Shown in pieces: positions 17,169 to 26,454 of a stretch of DNA of 33,437 bases (position 1 is the stretch's first letter; each line of letters opens with the position of its first letter). The translations under genes were made by a program, and so were the position numbers. Where the stretch lies: assembly GCA_013792005.1 (NCBI GenBank), contig VMSU01000045.1, forward strand, positions 1 to 33,437, read 5' to 3'. The stretch comes from Desulfobulbaceae bacterium (lineage in GTDB: Bacteria; Desulfobacterota; Desulfobulbia; Desulfobulbales; VMSU01). The notes under the pieces are model-generated. The model saw nothing but the letters and a program-made list of their open reading frames with translations. It was not told where the DNA came from and did not search any database.

Positions 17169-18296
17169 TCACATACCGCCACCTTCTTTGAGCATTGCCG
17201 CCAATTCTGTTACCGCCATGGCGTAACGATTGGAGTTGTTCCATTTGGTGATCGCCTGAAAATTCGGGTAACCTGCCACATATCGCATGTCGCCCTCCTC
17301 CAGTTCAAGCCCTACGACACTCAACTTCCGCTCTCCTGGCTGTTGCGGGAGGCTGACCTGCTGCAGTATACCAACCTCACTCCAAGGAAGAAGCCCGGAT
17401 CGCCCCTTGCTGAATGCTTCGACCAAACGCTGATCCTTCAACTCACGACCCAACTCAGCAGTAATCGGCGCCCCCATCGTCCAGCCAAAACTGTGGAGGT
17501 AGTTCGCTATACTGGCTAAAATATCGGGTACCGATTCCCACACATCCCGCTTGCCGTCATGATCAAAATCCACGGCATACTGCCGGAAACTTGAGGGAAT
17601 GAACTGGGTCTGACCAAACGCTGCGCCATAGGAGCCGGTTACGGAAACATAATCCACGCTATTCTCACGACAGAGCAGCAGGTATTCGACCAGTTGTTGG
17701 CGATAAAAATCTCGTCTCCTGGGATAGGCGTCAAACATGGTGTTCAAGGTCCTGAACATGTTGTAGGCCCCCTTGTGTTTGCCATATCGAGACTCAATCC
17801 CCCAGATAGCAACCACGATTTCCCGTTCCACACCTATCTCTTTCTCAACTGAGTCCAATATCACCTTATGTTTCTCAAGCTGGCGCCGTCCCTCGGCAAC
17901 CACCTCTTTCTTAATAAAGATTGGATAGTATTTAAAATATGGCAAGGCCTCACTCTGGCGATCCATAAGCTCAAGTACCCGCTTCTGGATACTGACCCCG
18001 TAAAACAGACGAAGCAACTCCTCTTGCGAAAATCCATGCTGTTCTCGAAGATCCTTGAACAAGGCGACGTATCGCTCGCTGGACAAATCGATTGCTTGCC
18101 CGTCTTCGACAAGATCAGCCGCCAAAGGGGTAGATTTATCCTTAGCCAAGCCGGTCCGGGGAAACACAACCATAATAAGCCCGAAGAAAAAAATCCCCAC
18201 CAGCCATGTGAACTTCCTTAGAAGAGACCCATCTCCACTTCCACAAGAATACTCTTCCCGCCCCTGGTAATTATGTAATCGTTGTCGTCCTGGCAT
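17169..18296 (-). CDS. mltB: Lytic murein transglycosylase MltB-like
   Basis: The product (375 aa) is a family-3 (SLT_2) lytic transglycosylase that cleaves peptidoglycan in the periplasm. AIWGIESRYGKHKGAYNMFR carries the catalytic Glu (about residue 168). VTGSYGAAFGQTQFIPSSFR, DFDHDGKRDVWESVPDILAS and IANYLHSFGW are diagnostic. A hydrophobic segment (about 30-50) is the signal or anchor, ending near GLAKDK; no lipobox cysteine is seen. ATG 18296 lies three bases after the stop of the DHH gene without a clear ribosome-binding site, so the first ~30 residues may not be translated. It is probably co-transcribed with the DHH gene. Confidence 0.9.
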   Translation of the reverse strand: MPGRQRLHNYQGREEYSCGSGDGSLLRKFTWLVGIFFFGLIMVVFPRTGLAKDKSTPLAADLVEDGQAIDLSSERYVALFKDLREQHGFSQEELLRLFYGVSIQKRVLELMDRQSEALPYFKYYPIFIKKEVVAEGRRQLEKHKVILDSVEKEIGVEREIVVAIWGIESRYGKHKGAYNMFRTLNTMFDAYPRRRDFYRQQLVEYLLLCRENSVDYVSVTGSYGAAFGQTQFIPSSFRQYAVDFDHDGKRDVWESVPDILASIANYLHSFGWTMGAPITAELGRELKDQRLVEAFSKGRSGLLPWSEVGILQQVSLPQQPGERKLSVVGLELEEGDMRYVAGYPNFQAITKWNNSNRYAMAVTELAAMLKEGGGM

Positions 18297-18299
18297 AAT

Positions 18300-19268
18300 C
18301 TATTGCTCTGAAAAAGTAGTAAAAAACTGCCTGACAAAATCTTCTCTTTGCACTCGCGGCAAGGCATTAACTCCCGCAGCTCCAGCCCGACCTCCACCGG
18401 TAGGGAAAGCTCGACAAAGAGTATCGGCGCCACGTTTATTGTTCAGAGGAGCCCGGACGCTCACCATGAAAGTATCGTTACCATTATCCACCAGCAGCGC
18501 ATGGGCAAGTCCGGGCATCTCCCGCGCCCTCTCATTGCTAAATACCCCAGCCACCCGCCGCCCCCAGGGCTCGGCCGGAAACTGAAAAATTCTTCCTTGC
18601 TGCTCTTCCCGAACCGGCACCTGCGAACGGGCTGCGGCCATATCTGCCTCAAAACCCGCCTTCAACACAGAAAGAACCGTTGAATTATTAATAAAATCAA
18701 AGGGATTACCATATGGCTGCATCCCACGATAGAGATCTTGAGGCGCAAAGTGCAGATCGTCAATGCGCTCCCCGTACCCGTTGTAATTAAGTAACTCCCC
18801 CAACTCGCGAAGCATAGCGAGTTGGGCGTCATCTAAACCCAACGGTGCGGCAGACCGACACGCTGCGGCATGAAGATTGTCACCAAAAGCCGCGACCACG
18901 GCCCAAGGCAAGTAGCGACCGCCAAGCAAACGATTAACGATCAACGAGGTGCACATCTCGGGGCTAGGATCGATATTCGCTTTCAAACCAGGGGCATCAG
19001 GAATATCACCTGCAAAATGATGGTCAACATACAAGACCTGGCACCCCTGCAGCAGCAGTTCGGCCAGCGCCGATTTATTCGAGTCCATGGAGATATCCAA
19101 GACTGTCACCATGTCACCGGCAACAGCCTTACCACGAAGCCGCTCAAGCAAAGAGATATCCCGCTTCACCCCAGTGACCAGTTCCGCCTCCGGCCTTGGC
19201 TCTGCCAAACGCAACTGGTGCAGAGCGCAGAGACCATCGGCATCTCCATTAAAGACATCATAGTGCAT
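18300..19268 (-). CDS. DHH-family phosphoesterase
   Basis: The product (322 aa) is a manganese-dependent DHH-superfamily phosphoesterase. Visible motifs are FNGDADGLCALHQLRL (7-22), LDISMDSNKSAL near 57-68, the VDHH motif at 81-84 and a DHHA1-like C-terminal PTGGGRAGAAGVNALPR, which binds substrate phosphate in the family. Members act on short oligonucleotides, cyclic dinucleotides or pyrophosphate; the subfamily cannot be fixed here. ATG 19268 has AAGGAG seven to eight bases upstream. It precedes mltB with almost no gap, an operon of uncertain functional logic. Confidence 0.87.
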   Translation of the reverse strand: MHYDVFNGDADGLCALHQLRLAEPRPEAELVTGVKRDISLLERLRGKAVAGDMVTVLDISMDSNKSALAELLLQGCQVLYVDHHFAGDIPDAPGLKANIDPSPEMCTSLIVNRLLGGRYLPWAVVAAFGDNLHAAACRSAAPLGLDDAQLAMLRELGELLNYNGYGERIDDLHFAPQDLYRGMQPYGNPFDFINNSTVLSVLKAGFEADMAAARSQVPVREEQQGRIFQFPAEPWGRRVAGVFSNERAREMPGLAHALLVDNGNDTFMVSVRAPLNNKRGADTLCRAFPTGGGRAGAAGVNALPRVQREDFVRQFFTTFSEQ

Positions 19269-19301
19269 CGACTCTCCTTATACGTTGTAACTCTTCAATT
19301 C

Positions 19302-19422
19302 TCGTAGATTGGGTTAGGCTGTTGTTTGGCCGCTTTTCTCAGTACCCCCTTGAGGGGTGTAACCCAAAAGCAATGGCGCCGTCTTGTGTTGTTGGGTTAC
19401 GCTTCGCTAACCCAACCTACGA
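19302..19422. repeat. Palindromic intergenic repeat downstream of lptD
   Basis: TCGTAGATTGGGTTA (19302-19316) pairs with TAACCCAACCTACGA (19408-19422) with one mismatch. Inside are further copies, TGTAACCCAA and GTTGGGTTACGCTTCGCTAACCC. The word TTGGGTTACGCTTCGCTAAC is common in intergenic repeats of environmental bacteria (from memory). It lies between the lptD stop and the DHH gene start. Confidence 0.6.
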
Positions 19423-19482
19423 TAGTACTATGATATTACGAATATAATTAATCTGCTATGACACAAAATGGCAATAATAAAA

Positions 19483-21843
19483 TCATGGCGTAACACTACC
19501 AACTCCTGATGACGACATGGTCTGACTCAAACCAAGGATGTTGCCCACTCCTTCCAGACTGAAGAGCAGGGTAAAGCGATACGATTCATCCGGGGTCGTT
19601 GTCGCCTGGAACGCCATCCCCCAGCATTCCGGCTCATAGAGGAGTCGAAGGGAAGAATCTATTGTCTCATCAGTTTCCAGGGAATGATTGACAATGGCCT
19701 CAGCCTTAAGCGTCCGAGCAAGCCTCACTCCCAGATTAAAATTGAGCTGATTGATGTCACTCGGGCCATTATATCGATACGCCACTAACACTTTATCATC
19801 TCGCAGATTAGAGTAACTGACCCCGGTCTGATAAAAAGCTACTGTGTCTTCATAGACATCCCAGGCTGTTCTATAAAGCACCCGCAGTTTCGGCACGGGC
19901 TGGACCCACGTGTTGAGCAGCACATTGGTAAACGATCTCCGTCTCTCAGCCGGCGCCACGTCACGACGGGCCTCTCGAATATCATAGGCCTGAGAAAGAC
20001 TGGCATAGCCATATTTCCAGACCGTATCATCGCTCCCCAGGACATCAAAGTCATTTCTGACCCCATAAGTAACCAAATTTTGGGCGTCGATCCGGTCCTC
20101 ACTGTCTACCGAGGGCAGATCTTTCTGCTCCACAGCCGGGAGATAGGCATAGCCTAGCTCTGGCCGCACCATATGCGTCAACCGCTGAAGACGGGAACCA
20201 TCCATAGCAAAGTCACGCATAAAGATAGTCGACGTAGCAAGAGAAACATCCGACAAGGTCCGGTTCAAGACACCATCCTCGTAAGCGCTTGAGGTCAGAC
20301 CACTGTCATCGACCTGATACATGGTCTGCCGAATCCCCACACCAGCGGTGGTTTCGAGGTAGGGGTTGATTGGGATCGGCGTTTTAAGGACCGGGTGTAA
20401 ATCAAGCCGCTGTTCCCCGACCCCATCTTCGCGCCAATAATAGACATACCCAGTGTCCCAGGTCAGATCAGTTTCAGAGATAAAAGAGCGCAGGCCATCT
20501 TCGGCCGAACGCCCAGACAACAGAGGCCTGCTCCCGGCGAAAGCAATATTAGGCAGAGACCATGGATGGCTGGTTGATGACGTGGCGCTGGAATCATTGA
20601 CACCCCGGACTTCGCCAGTCAAGGTCATTGCCGGCCATAGCTTATTAAGTTGCGCAAAACTGGAACGAACCTGGGTGGTCTTCGCACCAAGTCCACGACC
20701 ATAATGATTGGCAAAGATTCGATTCCCTTCAGTATAACCGATCAGACCATCGGTATACTCCTGCAGAAAGTCCTGATCCGAGACCAGATCAACATCAAGC
20801 TTGCCGGTGACATTATGATTAAAATCCTGATCCACCTTACCGCGAACCCAATACCGGTTTGACTCAGTCCGGTAGATCCCATCCGACTTGAAATCATCGC
20901 CAGCACTATCCGTCAAATGATCATTAAGGTAGTTAACGGCCACAGTTCCTTTAGAGTTTTGGTCCTGAACATATCGATACTCAACAGCTGCTATCGGACC
21001 GCGGGACGAAAGCTCTCCGGCATAGAGGGTCATATCCTGACTAGGAGAGATATCAACAAAGAGTGGCGCCAAGACCCCGGCGCCATCACGGGTGCTCCCG
21101 GACAATTCCGGCAGCAAAAGTCCTGTCTTACGTCTTGTCTGGGTGGGAAAGGCGAAATACGGGGTGTAAACCAGCGGCGTGTCCTTAACCCTGAAGGTCG
21201 CGTGACGAAAGTGGGCAAACCCTTCCTGGGAGATATCAGCTCGACTCCAATTGATTTGCCAGGGTGGGACTTTCCCTTGCTCCGGATCACACTTGGTAAT
21301 CCAGCCATCCTCCAGATGATAGGTGAGATTGCCGGTCTTTGCCACCTCCTCACCAGAGAGATACAAACTACGCTTGGGGAAATAAATGGTGGCCCGCTGC
21401 AAACGACCTGTTTGCCTGTCCATATCCAAATCGGCATGGTCGGCAGTGACATGCTCATCCTCTGAATCAAGAACGAAATTACCCCGAACCTTGATCAAAT
21501 TAGCATCAGGATCAAGACGGATCCAGTCACCGGTGATGGTCAAGGGTTTCGGTCTCCCGCCACCACCTGATTCCGGCGCCGATACGCGATCAATTTGACT
21601 GACCGAGGATATTCCTTCCCTGACCAGCACGACATTACCTTCGGCAATGACGCAGGGTGGATCGACAAAACGGGAGACCTTATCCGCTGTCACCTGCCAA
21701 GGATTGGGAGTTGTGGCAATGGACGCTGCGCAAACAACCCCCGTCGAAAAAATCCCGAGAACAAGGGCAACAACACACCCATAGATATAGGCAAAGACCA
21801 AGGGGCTCGCCATCACAACCCTTTTTTTCAAGCGTGGTGACAT
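19483..21843 (-). CDS. lptD: LPS-assembly protein LptD
   Basis: LptD is the outer-membrane beta-barrel that, with LptE, inserts lipopolysaccharide into the outer leaflet. The 786-residue product is of normal length. Residues 8-40 form an N-terminal hydrophobic signal. The periplasmic OstA-like domain (about 45-190) includes ADKVSRFVDPPCVIAEGNVV, and the barrel begins near VYTPYFAFPTQTRRKTGLLL with the typical PELSGSTRDGAG. Many aromatic-ended strands follow to a C-terminus with FTLLFSLEGVGNILG. ATG 21843 shares its A with the ilvD stop (TGATG), and CGAGGG precedes it, so translation is coupled to ilvD. Confidence 0.93.
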   Translation of the reverse strand: MSPRLKKRVVMASPLVFAYIYGCVVALVLGIFSTGVVCAASIATTPNPWQVTADKVSRFVDPPCVIAEGNVVLVREGISSVSQIDRVSAPESGGGGRPKPLTITGDWIRLDPDANLIKVRGNFVLDSEDEHVTADHADLDMDRQTGRLQRATIYFPKRSLYLSGEEVAKTGNLTYHLEDGWITKCDPEQGKVPPWQINWSRADISQEGFAHFRHATFRVKDTPLVYTPYFAFPTQTRRKTGLLLPELSGSTRDGAGVLAPLFVDISPSQDMTLYAGELSSRGPIAAVEYRYVQDQNSKGTVAVNYLNDHLTDSAGDDFKSDGIYRTESNRYWVRGKVDQDFNHNVTGKLDVDLVSDQDFLQEYTDGLIGYTEGNRIFANHYGRGLGAKTTQVRSSFAQLNKLWPAMTLTGEVRGVNDSSATSSTSHPWSLPNIAFAGSRPLLSGRSAEDGLRSFISETDLTWDTGYVYYWREDGVGEQRLDLHPVLKTPIPINPYLETTAGVGIRQTMYQVDDSGLTSSAYEDGVLNRTLSDVSLATSTIFMRDFAMDGSRLQRLTHMVRPELGYAYLPAVEQKDLPSVDSEDRIDAQNLVTYGVRNDFDVLGSDDTVWKYGYASLSQAYDIREARRDVAPAERRRSFTNVLLNTWVQPVPKLRVLYRTAWDVYEDTVAFYQTGVSYSNLRDDKVLVAYRYNGPSDINQLNFNLGVRLARTLKAEAIVNHSLETDETIDSSLRLLYEPECWGMAFQATTTPDESYRFTLLFSLEGVGNILGLSQTMSSSGVGSVTP

Positions 21844-23510
21844 CAGCCCTCGGACAGCACAGCTCCGGTACTCCCGGAAGTAACCATCCTGGCATAGCGA
21901 GCGGCGTAACCGGTGGTAATCTTAGGGGCAGGAGCCTGCCACAGCTTACGACGATTAGCCAGCACCTCCTCTGAGACATCAAGGGTTATAGAATGCTCGC
22001 GGATATTGATCATTATCCGGTCACCTTCTTCTACCAGGCCGATGGGCCCACCCACTGCGGCCTCAGGAGAGACATGACCGATACAGGCGCCTTGAGTGCC
22101 CCCGGAAAAGCGGCCATCGGTAAGCAACGCCACCGATTTACCCAACCCCATGCCGATAATGGCTGAGGTGGGGGAGAGCATCTCCGGCATCCCTGGGCCT
22201 CCTTTGGGGCCGCAATAACGAATAATCACCACATCACCCGGTTTAATCTGGCCACCCATGATAGCCGCCTGGGCTTCATCCTCAGAATTATATACCCGGG
22301 CAGGACCGGAATGCACCATCATCTCATCGCAGACTGCCGACTGTTTGACTACCGCACCATCCGGGGCCAGGTTGCCGTAGAGTACGGCAATTCCACCCAC
22401 AGCATGGTAAGGGGCGCTGACCGACTTGATTATCTCCCGATCTCGAACCCTGACTTTACTTAAGTTCTCGCCCAGGGTTTGACCGGTCACCGTCATGACA
22501 TCGAGGTGCAGACCTGTCTTGGTGTTACACAACTCGCCCATCACCGCCTGCACACCACCTGCCTCATCAAGTTGCTGGAGACTATGAGGGCCACCCGGAA
22601 TAAGGCTGCAGACATGGGGAACCCGAACGCTCACCTCATTAAAGGTGGCAAGCGGCAAGTCAACACCGGCCTCCTTAGCAATAGCAGGGACATGCAACAC
22701 CGTGTTGGTGGAACAACCTAGCGCCATATCAACGGCCATCGCATTTTCAAATGCCTCGCGGGTAGCGATGTCTCTCGGTCTGATATCATTTTCCAAAAGC
22801 CGCATTACCGCCATGCCAGCCTCTTTGGCCAAACGAATCCTGGCTGAGGCGACGGCAGGAATAGTGCCATTGCCCGGCAGTCCAAGCCCTAATGCCTCGG
22901 TCAGACAATTCATGGAGTTGGCAGTAAACATCCCGGCGCACGACCCACAGCCAGGACACGCCTTGTCCTCCAATTCACTGAGTTCATCCTCGGTCATGGT
23001 AGCAGCCCTGACCCGACCAACCCCTTCAAAAACACTGACCAAATGGACGTCACGTCCCTGAAACCGCCCAGTCAACATCGGACCACCGCTAACCATGATG
23101 GCCGGGATATTGACCCGAAGCATAGCCATCAACATTCCGGGGGTAACCTTATCACAGTTCGGGATCAGCACCAGAGCATCAAAGGGATGCGCCTGAGCCA
23201 TGATCTCCACCGAATCGGCGATGATCTCACGACTGGCCAAAGAGTACTTCATCCCCGTATGATTCATGGCGATACCATCACACACTCCGATGGTGCCAAA
23301 GGCAATCGGCGTACCTCCGGCCATTCTCACCCCGGTCTTGACCGCCTCAAGTATCCTGTCCAAGTGAACATGACCAGGAATAATTTCGTTATGAGCATGG
23401 GCGATGCCAATTAACGGACGACTAATCTCTTCATTGGTGTAGCCCATGGCCTTAAATAATGAACGATGAGGAGCCCGTTCAATTCCTTTTTTTATGATAT
23501 CGCTACGCAT
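21843..23510 (-). CDS. ilvD: Dihydroxy-acid dehydratase
   Basis: IlvD dehydrates dihydroxy-acids to 2-oxo-acids in isoleucine, valine and pantothenate synthesis, using an iron-sulfur cluster. The 555-residue product has Cys77 in [15 protein letters not shown], Cys119 in [11 protein letters not shown], and [19 protein letters not shown] with Cys at 185, 188 and 191. [17 protein letters not shown] and [20 protein letters not shown] near the C-terminus are diagnostic. ATG 23510 has AAAGGA nine to ten bases upstream. It is divergent from the RNase gene and overlaps lptD by one base. No other ilv genes are close. Confidence 0.97.
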   Translation of the reverse strand: MRSDIIKKGIERAPHRSLFKAMGYTNEEISRPLIGIAHAHNEIIPGHVHLDRILEAVKTGVRMAGGTPIAFGTIGVCDGIAMNHTGMKYSLASREIIADSVEIMAQAHPFDALVLIPNCDKVTPGMLMAMLRVNIPAIMVSGGPMLTGRFQGRDVHLVSVFEGVGRVRAATMTEDELSELEDKACPGCGSCAGMFTANSMNCLTEALGLGLPGNGTIPAVASARIRLAKEAGMAVMRLLENDIRPRDIATREAFENAMAVDMALGCSTNTVLHVPAIAKEAGVDLPLATFNEVSVRVPHVCSLIPGGPHSLQQLDEAGGVQAVMGELCNTKTGLHLDVMTVTGQTLGENLSKVRVRDREIIKSVSAPYHAVGGIAVLYGNLAPDGAVVKQSAVCDEMMVHSGPARVYNSEDEAQAAIMGGQIKPGDVVIIRYCGPKGGPGMPEMLSPTSAIIGMGLGKSVALLTDGRFSGGTQGACIGHVSPEAAVGGPIGLVEEGDRIMINIREHSITLDVSEEVLANRRKLWQAPAPKITTGYAARYARMVTSGSTGAVLSEG

Positions 23511-23604
23511 ATCTCAGTCCTTTGTCTATTCGATAATATCGATGCGCAGAACAACGCCATGCACACCATAATATTTGATTACAATACACAACCTAGCCCC
23601 TACC

Positions 23605-23796
23605 ACCTTAAAGGACGCGGAAATTACCAATTTACCATAACGCCTCCCGGCTTTGGGCCATCTTTGGTCGCGCCTCAATCACAAAATCCTCGACGTAGCG
23701 CTGCTACGCCTGCGGTTTTGTTCAATCGGCGCAACCAAATCTGACCCAGATCCGGGCGCGATCCAGGTAACTTGGTAATTTCCGAGTCCCTAAGGT
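23605..23796. repeat. MITE-like element with long terminal inverted repeats
   Basis: The ends ACCTTAAAGGACGCGGAAAT (from 23605) and the reverse complement of the right end (to 23796) match over about 32 bases with few differences; the inner 18 bases (GGAAATTACCAATTTACC) have one mismatch. Inside is a second palindrome, CAAAATCCTCGACGTAGC, with GCTACGCCTGCGGTTTTG, in the centre. No reading frame is evident. It lies between the divergent ilvD and RNase genes. Confidence 0.6.
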
Positions 23797-23870
23797 AAAT
23801 AACAAGCAATCAAACTTACGCGTCGGTGATATCCATGTCAAGGCAAAACTCTTTTTAAGCCGACTCTTTC

Positions 23871-23899
23871 TTGACATCCCCCTAACCTGATGGTATCAT
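23871..23899 (+). promoter_or_regulatory. Sigma-70-type promoter of the RNase E/G gene
   Basis: A perfect TTGACA (23871-23876) and TATCAT (23894-23899, five of six) are separated by 17 bases. Transcription would start near 23906, leaving a leader of about 218 bases before ATG 24124. This also excludes the in-frame ATG at 23890, which lies inside the promoter. Confidence 0.75.
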
Positions 23900-24123
23900 C
23901 GCAAAAATTTATTGTTTTGTTATGCTTCGTTTACCATCCTGCCTTACTGCCATCAATAAAAGCTCTCCCCACCGGCAGACCCCCTCTTTTGGCCCGACAC
24001 AAATCTGCACAGCAATCGATATCAGCGCCACAGTCCTTCTTTCGTCCCTTATTTCCGGCGAAACGACAGTTGACCAGAATGGCGACATTAATACATCTCA
24101 ATTCATCACAAATAAGGAACAAC

Positions 24124-26346
24124 ATGAGCACCGAAACACCAGATCAAATTGACAACGCCGAGGATAAACCCGAAGCAAAAAAACCCCGTCGCCCTTCAAC
24201 TCCCAGATCAAGAAGCAAAAAGGCGCCAGCCTCAAGCCAGAGCAAAGAGGCCTCAGAGGTCTCCGGCACAGCCCCACAAGTCGCCGAGCCCACCACGGTT
24301 GCCTCCCCTCCCCCTGCCGTGCTACAAGAGTCCAGCGCTGATAGCGCCACAGCGAGTTCCGAGCCAGTAAAAAAACCGGCCCGAAAGAGAAAAAGAAGTC
24401 CCGCAAAAAAGAAAAGCATCACAGACACGCCTGCCACCCTCTCCGAAACGGAGACCTCAGCCGCGCCTGCCGCCCATGAGCCCGACATTGTTCCGCAACA
24501 GGAGCCTAACGCTGATAGCGTCACAGAAAGCTCCGAACCAGTAAAAAAACCGGGCCGGAAAAGAAGACGCAGTTCCGCAAAAAAGAAAAGCGTGTCCGAC
24601 ACCCCGATCGCCCCACCTGAAACAACGACACCAACCGATCCTGCTGCCTCAGAAGACGTCAGTGCCACGCAACAGGAACCCGTTGCCGAGAGCGCCCCAA
24701 CGAACTCCGAACCAGTAAAAAAACCGGGCCGGAAAAGAAGGCGCAGTTCCGCAAAAAAGAAAAGCACGCAAATAACCCCGCCACCAAGCCCCTCTGAATC
24801 TGAGCCAGAGCCTGATGAAGAGACCGAAGATCAGACAAAAGAATCAGGAAAACCTCATTCTCTCAAACTTCTGATCAACGCTGACGAACCGGAGGAGTGC
24901 CGCGTAGCGCTGCTGGAAAACGGCAAGCTGGAATCATTTCATGTTGAGACTGTTTCTCGGGAACAACACAAGGGCAACATCTACAAAGGCCGGATTGTCT
25001 CCGTCGAGAGTAACCTTCAGGCTGCCTTTGTCGATATCGGCACGGGCAAAAACGGCTTTCTCCCTTTCAGCGAGATTCACCCCGAGTACTACAACAGGGA
25101 AGTCCCCCCTGACACCCACTGGAAAAATCACCGCATCAAGGAAGTACTGAACGAAGGTCAGGAAGTATTAGTCGAAGTGGTCAAAGATGTAACAGGCGGC
25201 AAGGGGGCAAGTCTAACCACCTACATCTCTCTCCCCGGTCGTTATGTGGTCCTCATGCCCGGCAGCGATTCGCACGGCATCTCAAAAAAAATCGACAACG
25301 AAAATGAACGGCAGAAGTTACGCGACATGTTGGCCTCCTGCAACATCCCGGAAGGAGTAGGCTACATCATCCGCACTGCCAGTGACGGCATTACCAAGAC
25401 TGCCCTGACTAACGATGTCCGTTATCAAATAAATCTCTGGAGCGAAATCAAGGACAAAGGCCAGACTGAGTCCGCCCCGGCTCTGCTGTACAAGGAACAA
25501 TCCATCATTGACCGTTTCTTGAGGGACCACTTTTCAAGCGAGATCGAGGAGATCCTGGTAGACAGCCAGGATGCCTTTGAACAAGTTACCAATTTCCTGG
25601 ACCTACTCCCTGCCACCCAACGCAAGAAAACCACCGCCAAGCTTCACAAGGGTCCGCGTCCACTGCTGAATTCCTACAACATCGAAGAACAGATCGAGCA
25701 GATTTTCCGGCCCACGGTCAAGCTGCCCTCCGGCGGCTCCATCGTGATCAACCCCACTGAGGCGTTAGTGGCAATCGATGTCAACTCAGGAAGTACCGGT
25801 CGGGATAAAAATTTCGAAGAAACTATTTTCCTCGCCAACATGGAGGCAGCAGAAGAACTGGCCCGTCAACTCAGGCTTCGGGATTTAGGTGGATTAATTG
25901 TAGTCGACTTTATCGACATGCGCCCCTTGAGCAACATCAAAGAGGTGGAAAAGAAGGTCAAATCCAGCATGAAGCGCGATAAGGCAAAAGTAGACTTTAC
26001 CAGGATTTCCAAGTTCGGTTTAATGGAGATCTCCAGGCAACGAATGGGGGCGCCAATCCAGACCGGCAACTACCAACCCTGCGAATACTGCCAGGGACAT
26101 GGCCTGGTGCGCTCGGTAGAGACTCAAGCTCTCGCCTTTTTACGTCAGATCCAGACCGGAGTGACGCGAAAAAATGTCGCCACAGTCCAGTGCCTGCTGC
26201 CAACTGAGGTGGGCCAATACCTGTTAAATAAAAAACGTGCTGACTTGGCGGAAATGGAGAAGGACTATCGAGTGAGCATCGTAATTGAGACCAACGCAGC
26301 GTTGAAACCGGCAGAAGCGAAGATTGAGTTCATCAAGGAAAGATAA
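24124..26346 (+). CDS. rng: Ribonuclease E/G with repeated basic N-terminal extension
   Basis: This 740-residue endoribonuclease of the RNase E/G family processes and degrades RNA in the cytoplasm. The catalytic part (about 245-740) has an S1-like region (HKGNIYKGRIVSVESNLQAA, DIGTGKNGFL), RNase motifs ALVAIDVNSGSTGRD and LGGLIVVDFIDM, and the zinc-link PCEYCQGHG. The first 240 residues are disordered and hold three copies of a 20-residue basic unit (SEPVKKPGRKRRRSSAKKKS) at 79-98, 137-156 and 195-214, each 58 residues apart, with acidic Ser/Thr/Pro-rich spacers. E. coli RNase E has its RNA-binding arm at the C-terminus instead. ATG 24124 follows AAGGA; the 5' UTR is long. Confidence 0.93.
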   Translation: MSTETPDQIDNAEDKPEAKKPRRPSTPRSRSKKAPASSQSKEASEVSGTAPQVAEPTTVASPPPAVLQESSADSATASSEPVKKPARKRKRSPAKKKSITDTPATLSETETSAAPAAHEPDIVPQQEPNADSVTESSEPVKKPGRKRRRSSAKKKSVSDTPIAPPETTTPTDPAASEDVSATQQEPVAESAPTNSEPVKKPGRKRRRSSAKKKSTQITPPPSPSESEPEPDEETEDQTKESGKPHSLKLLINADEPEECRVALLENGKLESFHVETVSREQHKGNIYKGRIVSVESNLQAAFVDIGTGKNGFLPFSEIHPEYYNREVPPDTHWKNHRIKEVLNEGQEVLVEVVKDVTGGKGASLTTYISLPGRYVVLMPGSDSHGISKKIDNENERQKLRDMLASCNIPEGVGYIIRTASDGITKTALTNDVRYQINLWSEIKDKGQTESAPALLYKEQSIIDRFLRDHFSSEIEEILVDSQDAFEQVTNFLDLLPATQRKKTTAKLHKGPRPLLNSYNIEEQIEQIFRPTVKLPSGGSIVINPTEALVAIDVNSGSTGRDKNFEETIFLANMEAAEELARQLRLRDLGGLIVVDFIDMRPLSNIKEVEKKVKSSMKRDKAKVDFTRISKFGLMEISRQRMGAPIQTGNYQPCEYCQGHGLVRSVETQALAFLRQIQTGVTRKNVATVQCLLPTEVGQYLLNKKRADLAEMEKDYRVSIVIETNAALKPAEAKIEFIKER
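24358..24765 (+). repeat. Three direct repeats encoding basic units in RNase E/G
   Basis: Units begin at 24358, 24532 and 24706, spaced by exactly 174 bases, each encoding a 20-residue lysine/arginine-rich block. The second and third differ by very few bases, and the first is more diverged (PARKRKRSPAKK). The constant period suggests unit duplication of a 58-residue module rather than convergence. Confidence 0.85.
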
Positions 26347-26369
26347 CAAAGAAGGAATTCTGTAGGTTC

Positions 26370-26428
26370 TGTAGGAGCGGCTTCAGCCGCGATACGCTGG
26401 AGAAATCGCGGCTGAAGCTGCTCCTACA
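26370..26428. repeat. REP-like palindrome between RNase E/G and DNA ligase
   Basis: TGTAGGAGCGGCTTCAGCCG continues to 26393 and pairs with 26405-26428 over 24 bases with one mismatch, around an 11-base loop. The motif GTAGGAGCGGCTTCAGCCGC resembles REP elements found after genes in many proteobacteria (from memory). It lies between two converging genes and may end transcription. Confidence 0.7.
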
Positions 26429-26454
26429 CAAAGACTTTAACTGCATTCAAACAA

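Noticed and set aside
23890..24123. Upstream in-frame extension of the RNase E/G gene from ATG 23890
   Set aside because: The ATG lies between the -35 and -10 boxes of a good promoter, so it would not be transcribed; ATG 24124 has AAGGA at proper spacing.
24144..24767. 207-codon minus-strand frame with repeated FFFAELRLLFRPGFF segments
   Set aside because: It is the antisense image of the repeated basic N-terminus of the RNase gene, and has no independent start signal.
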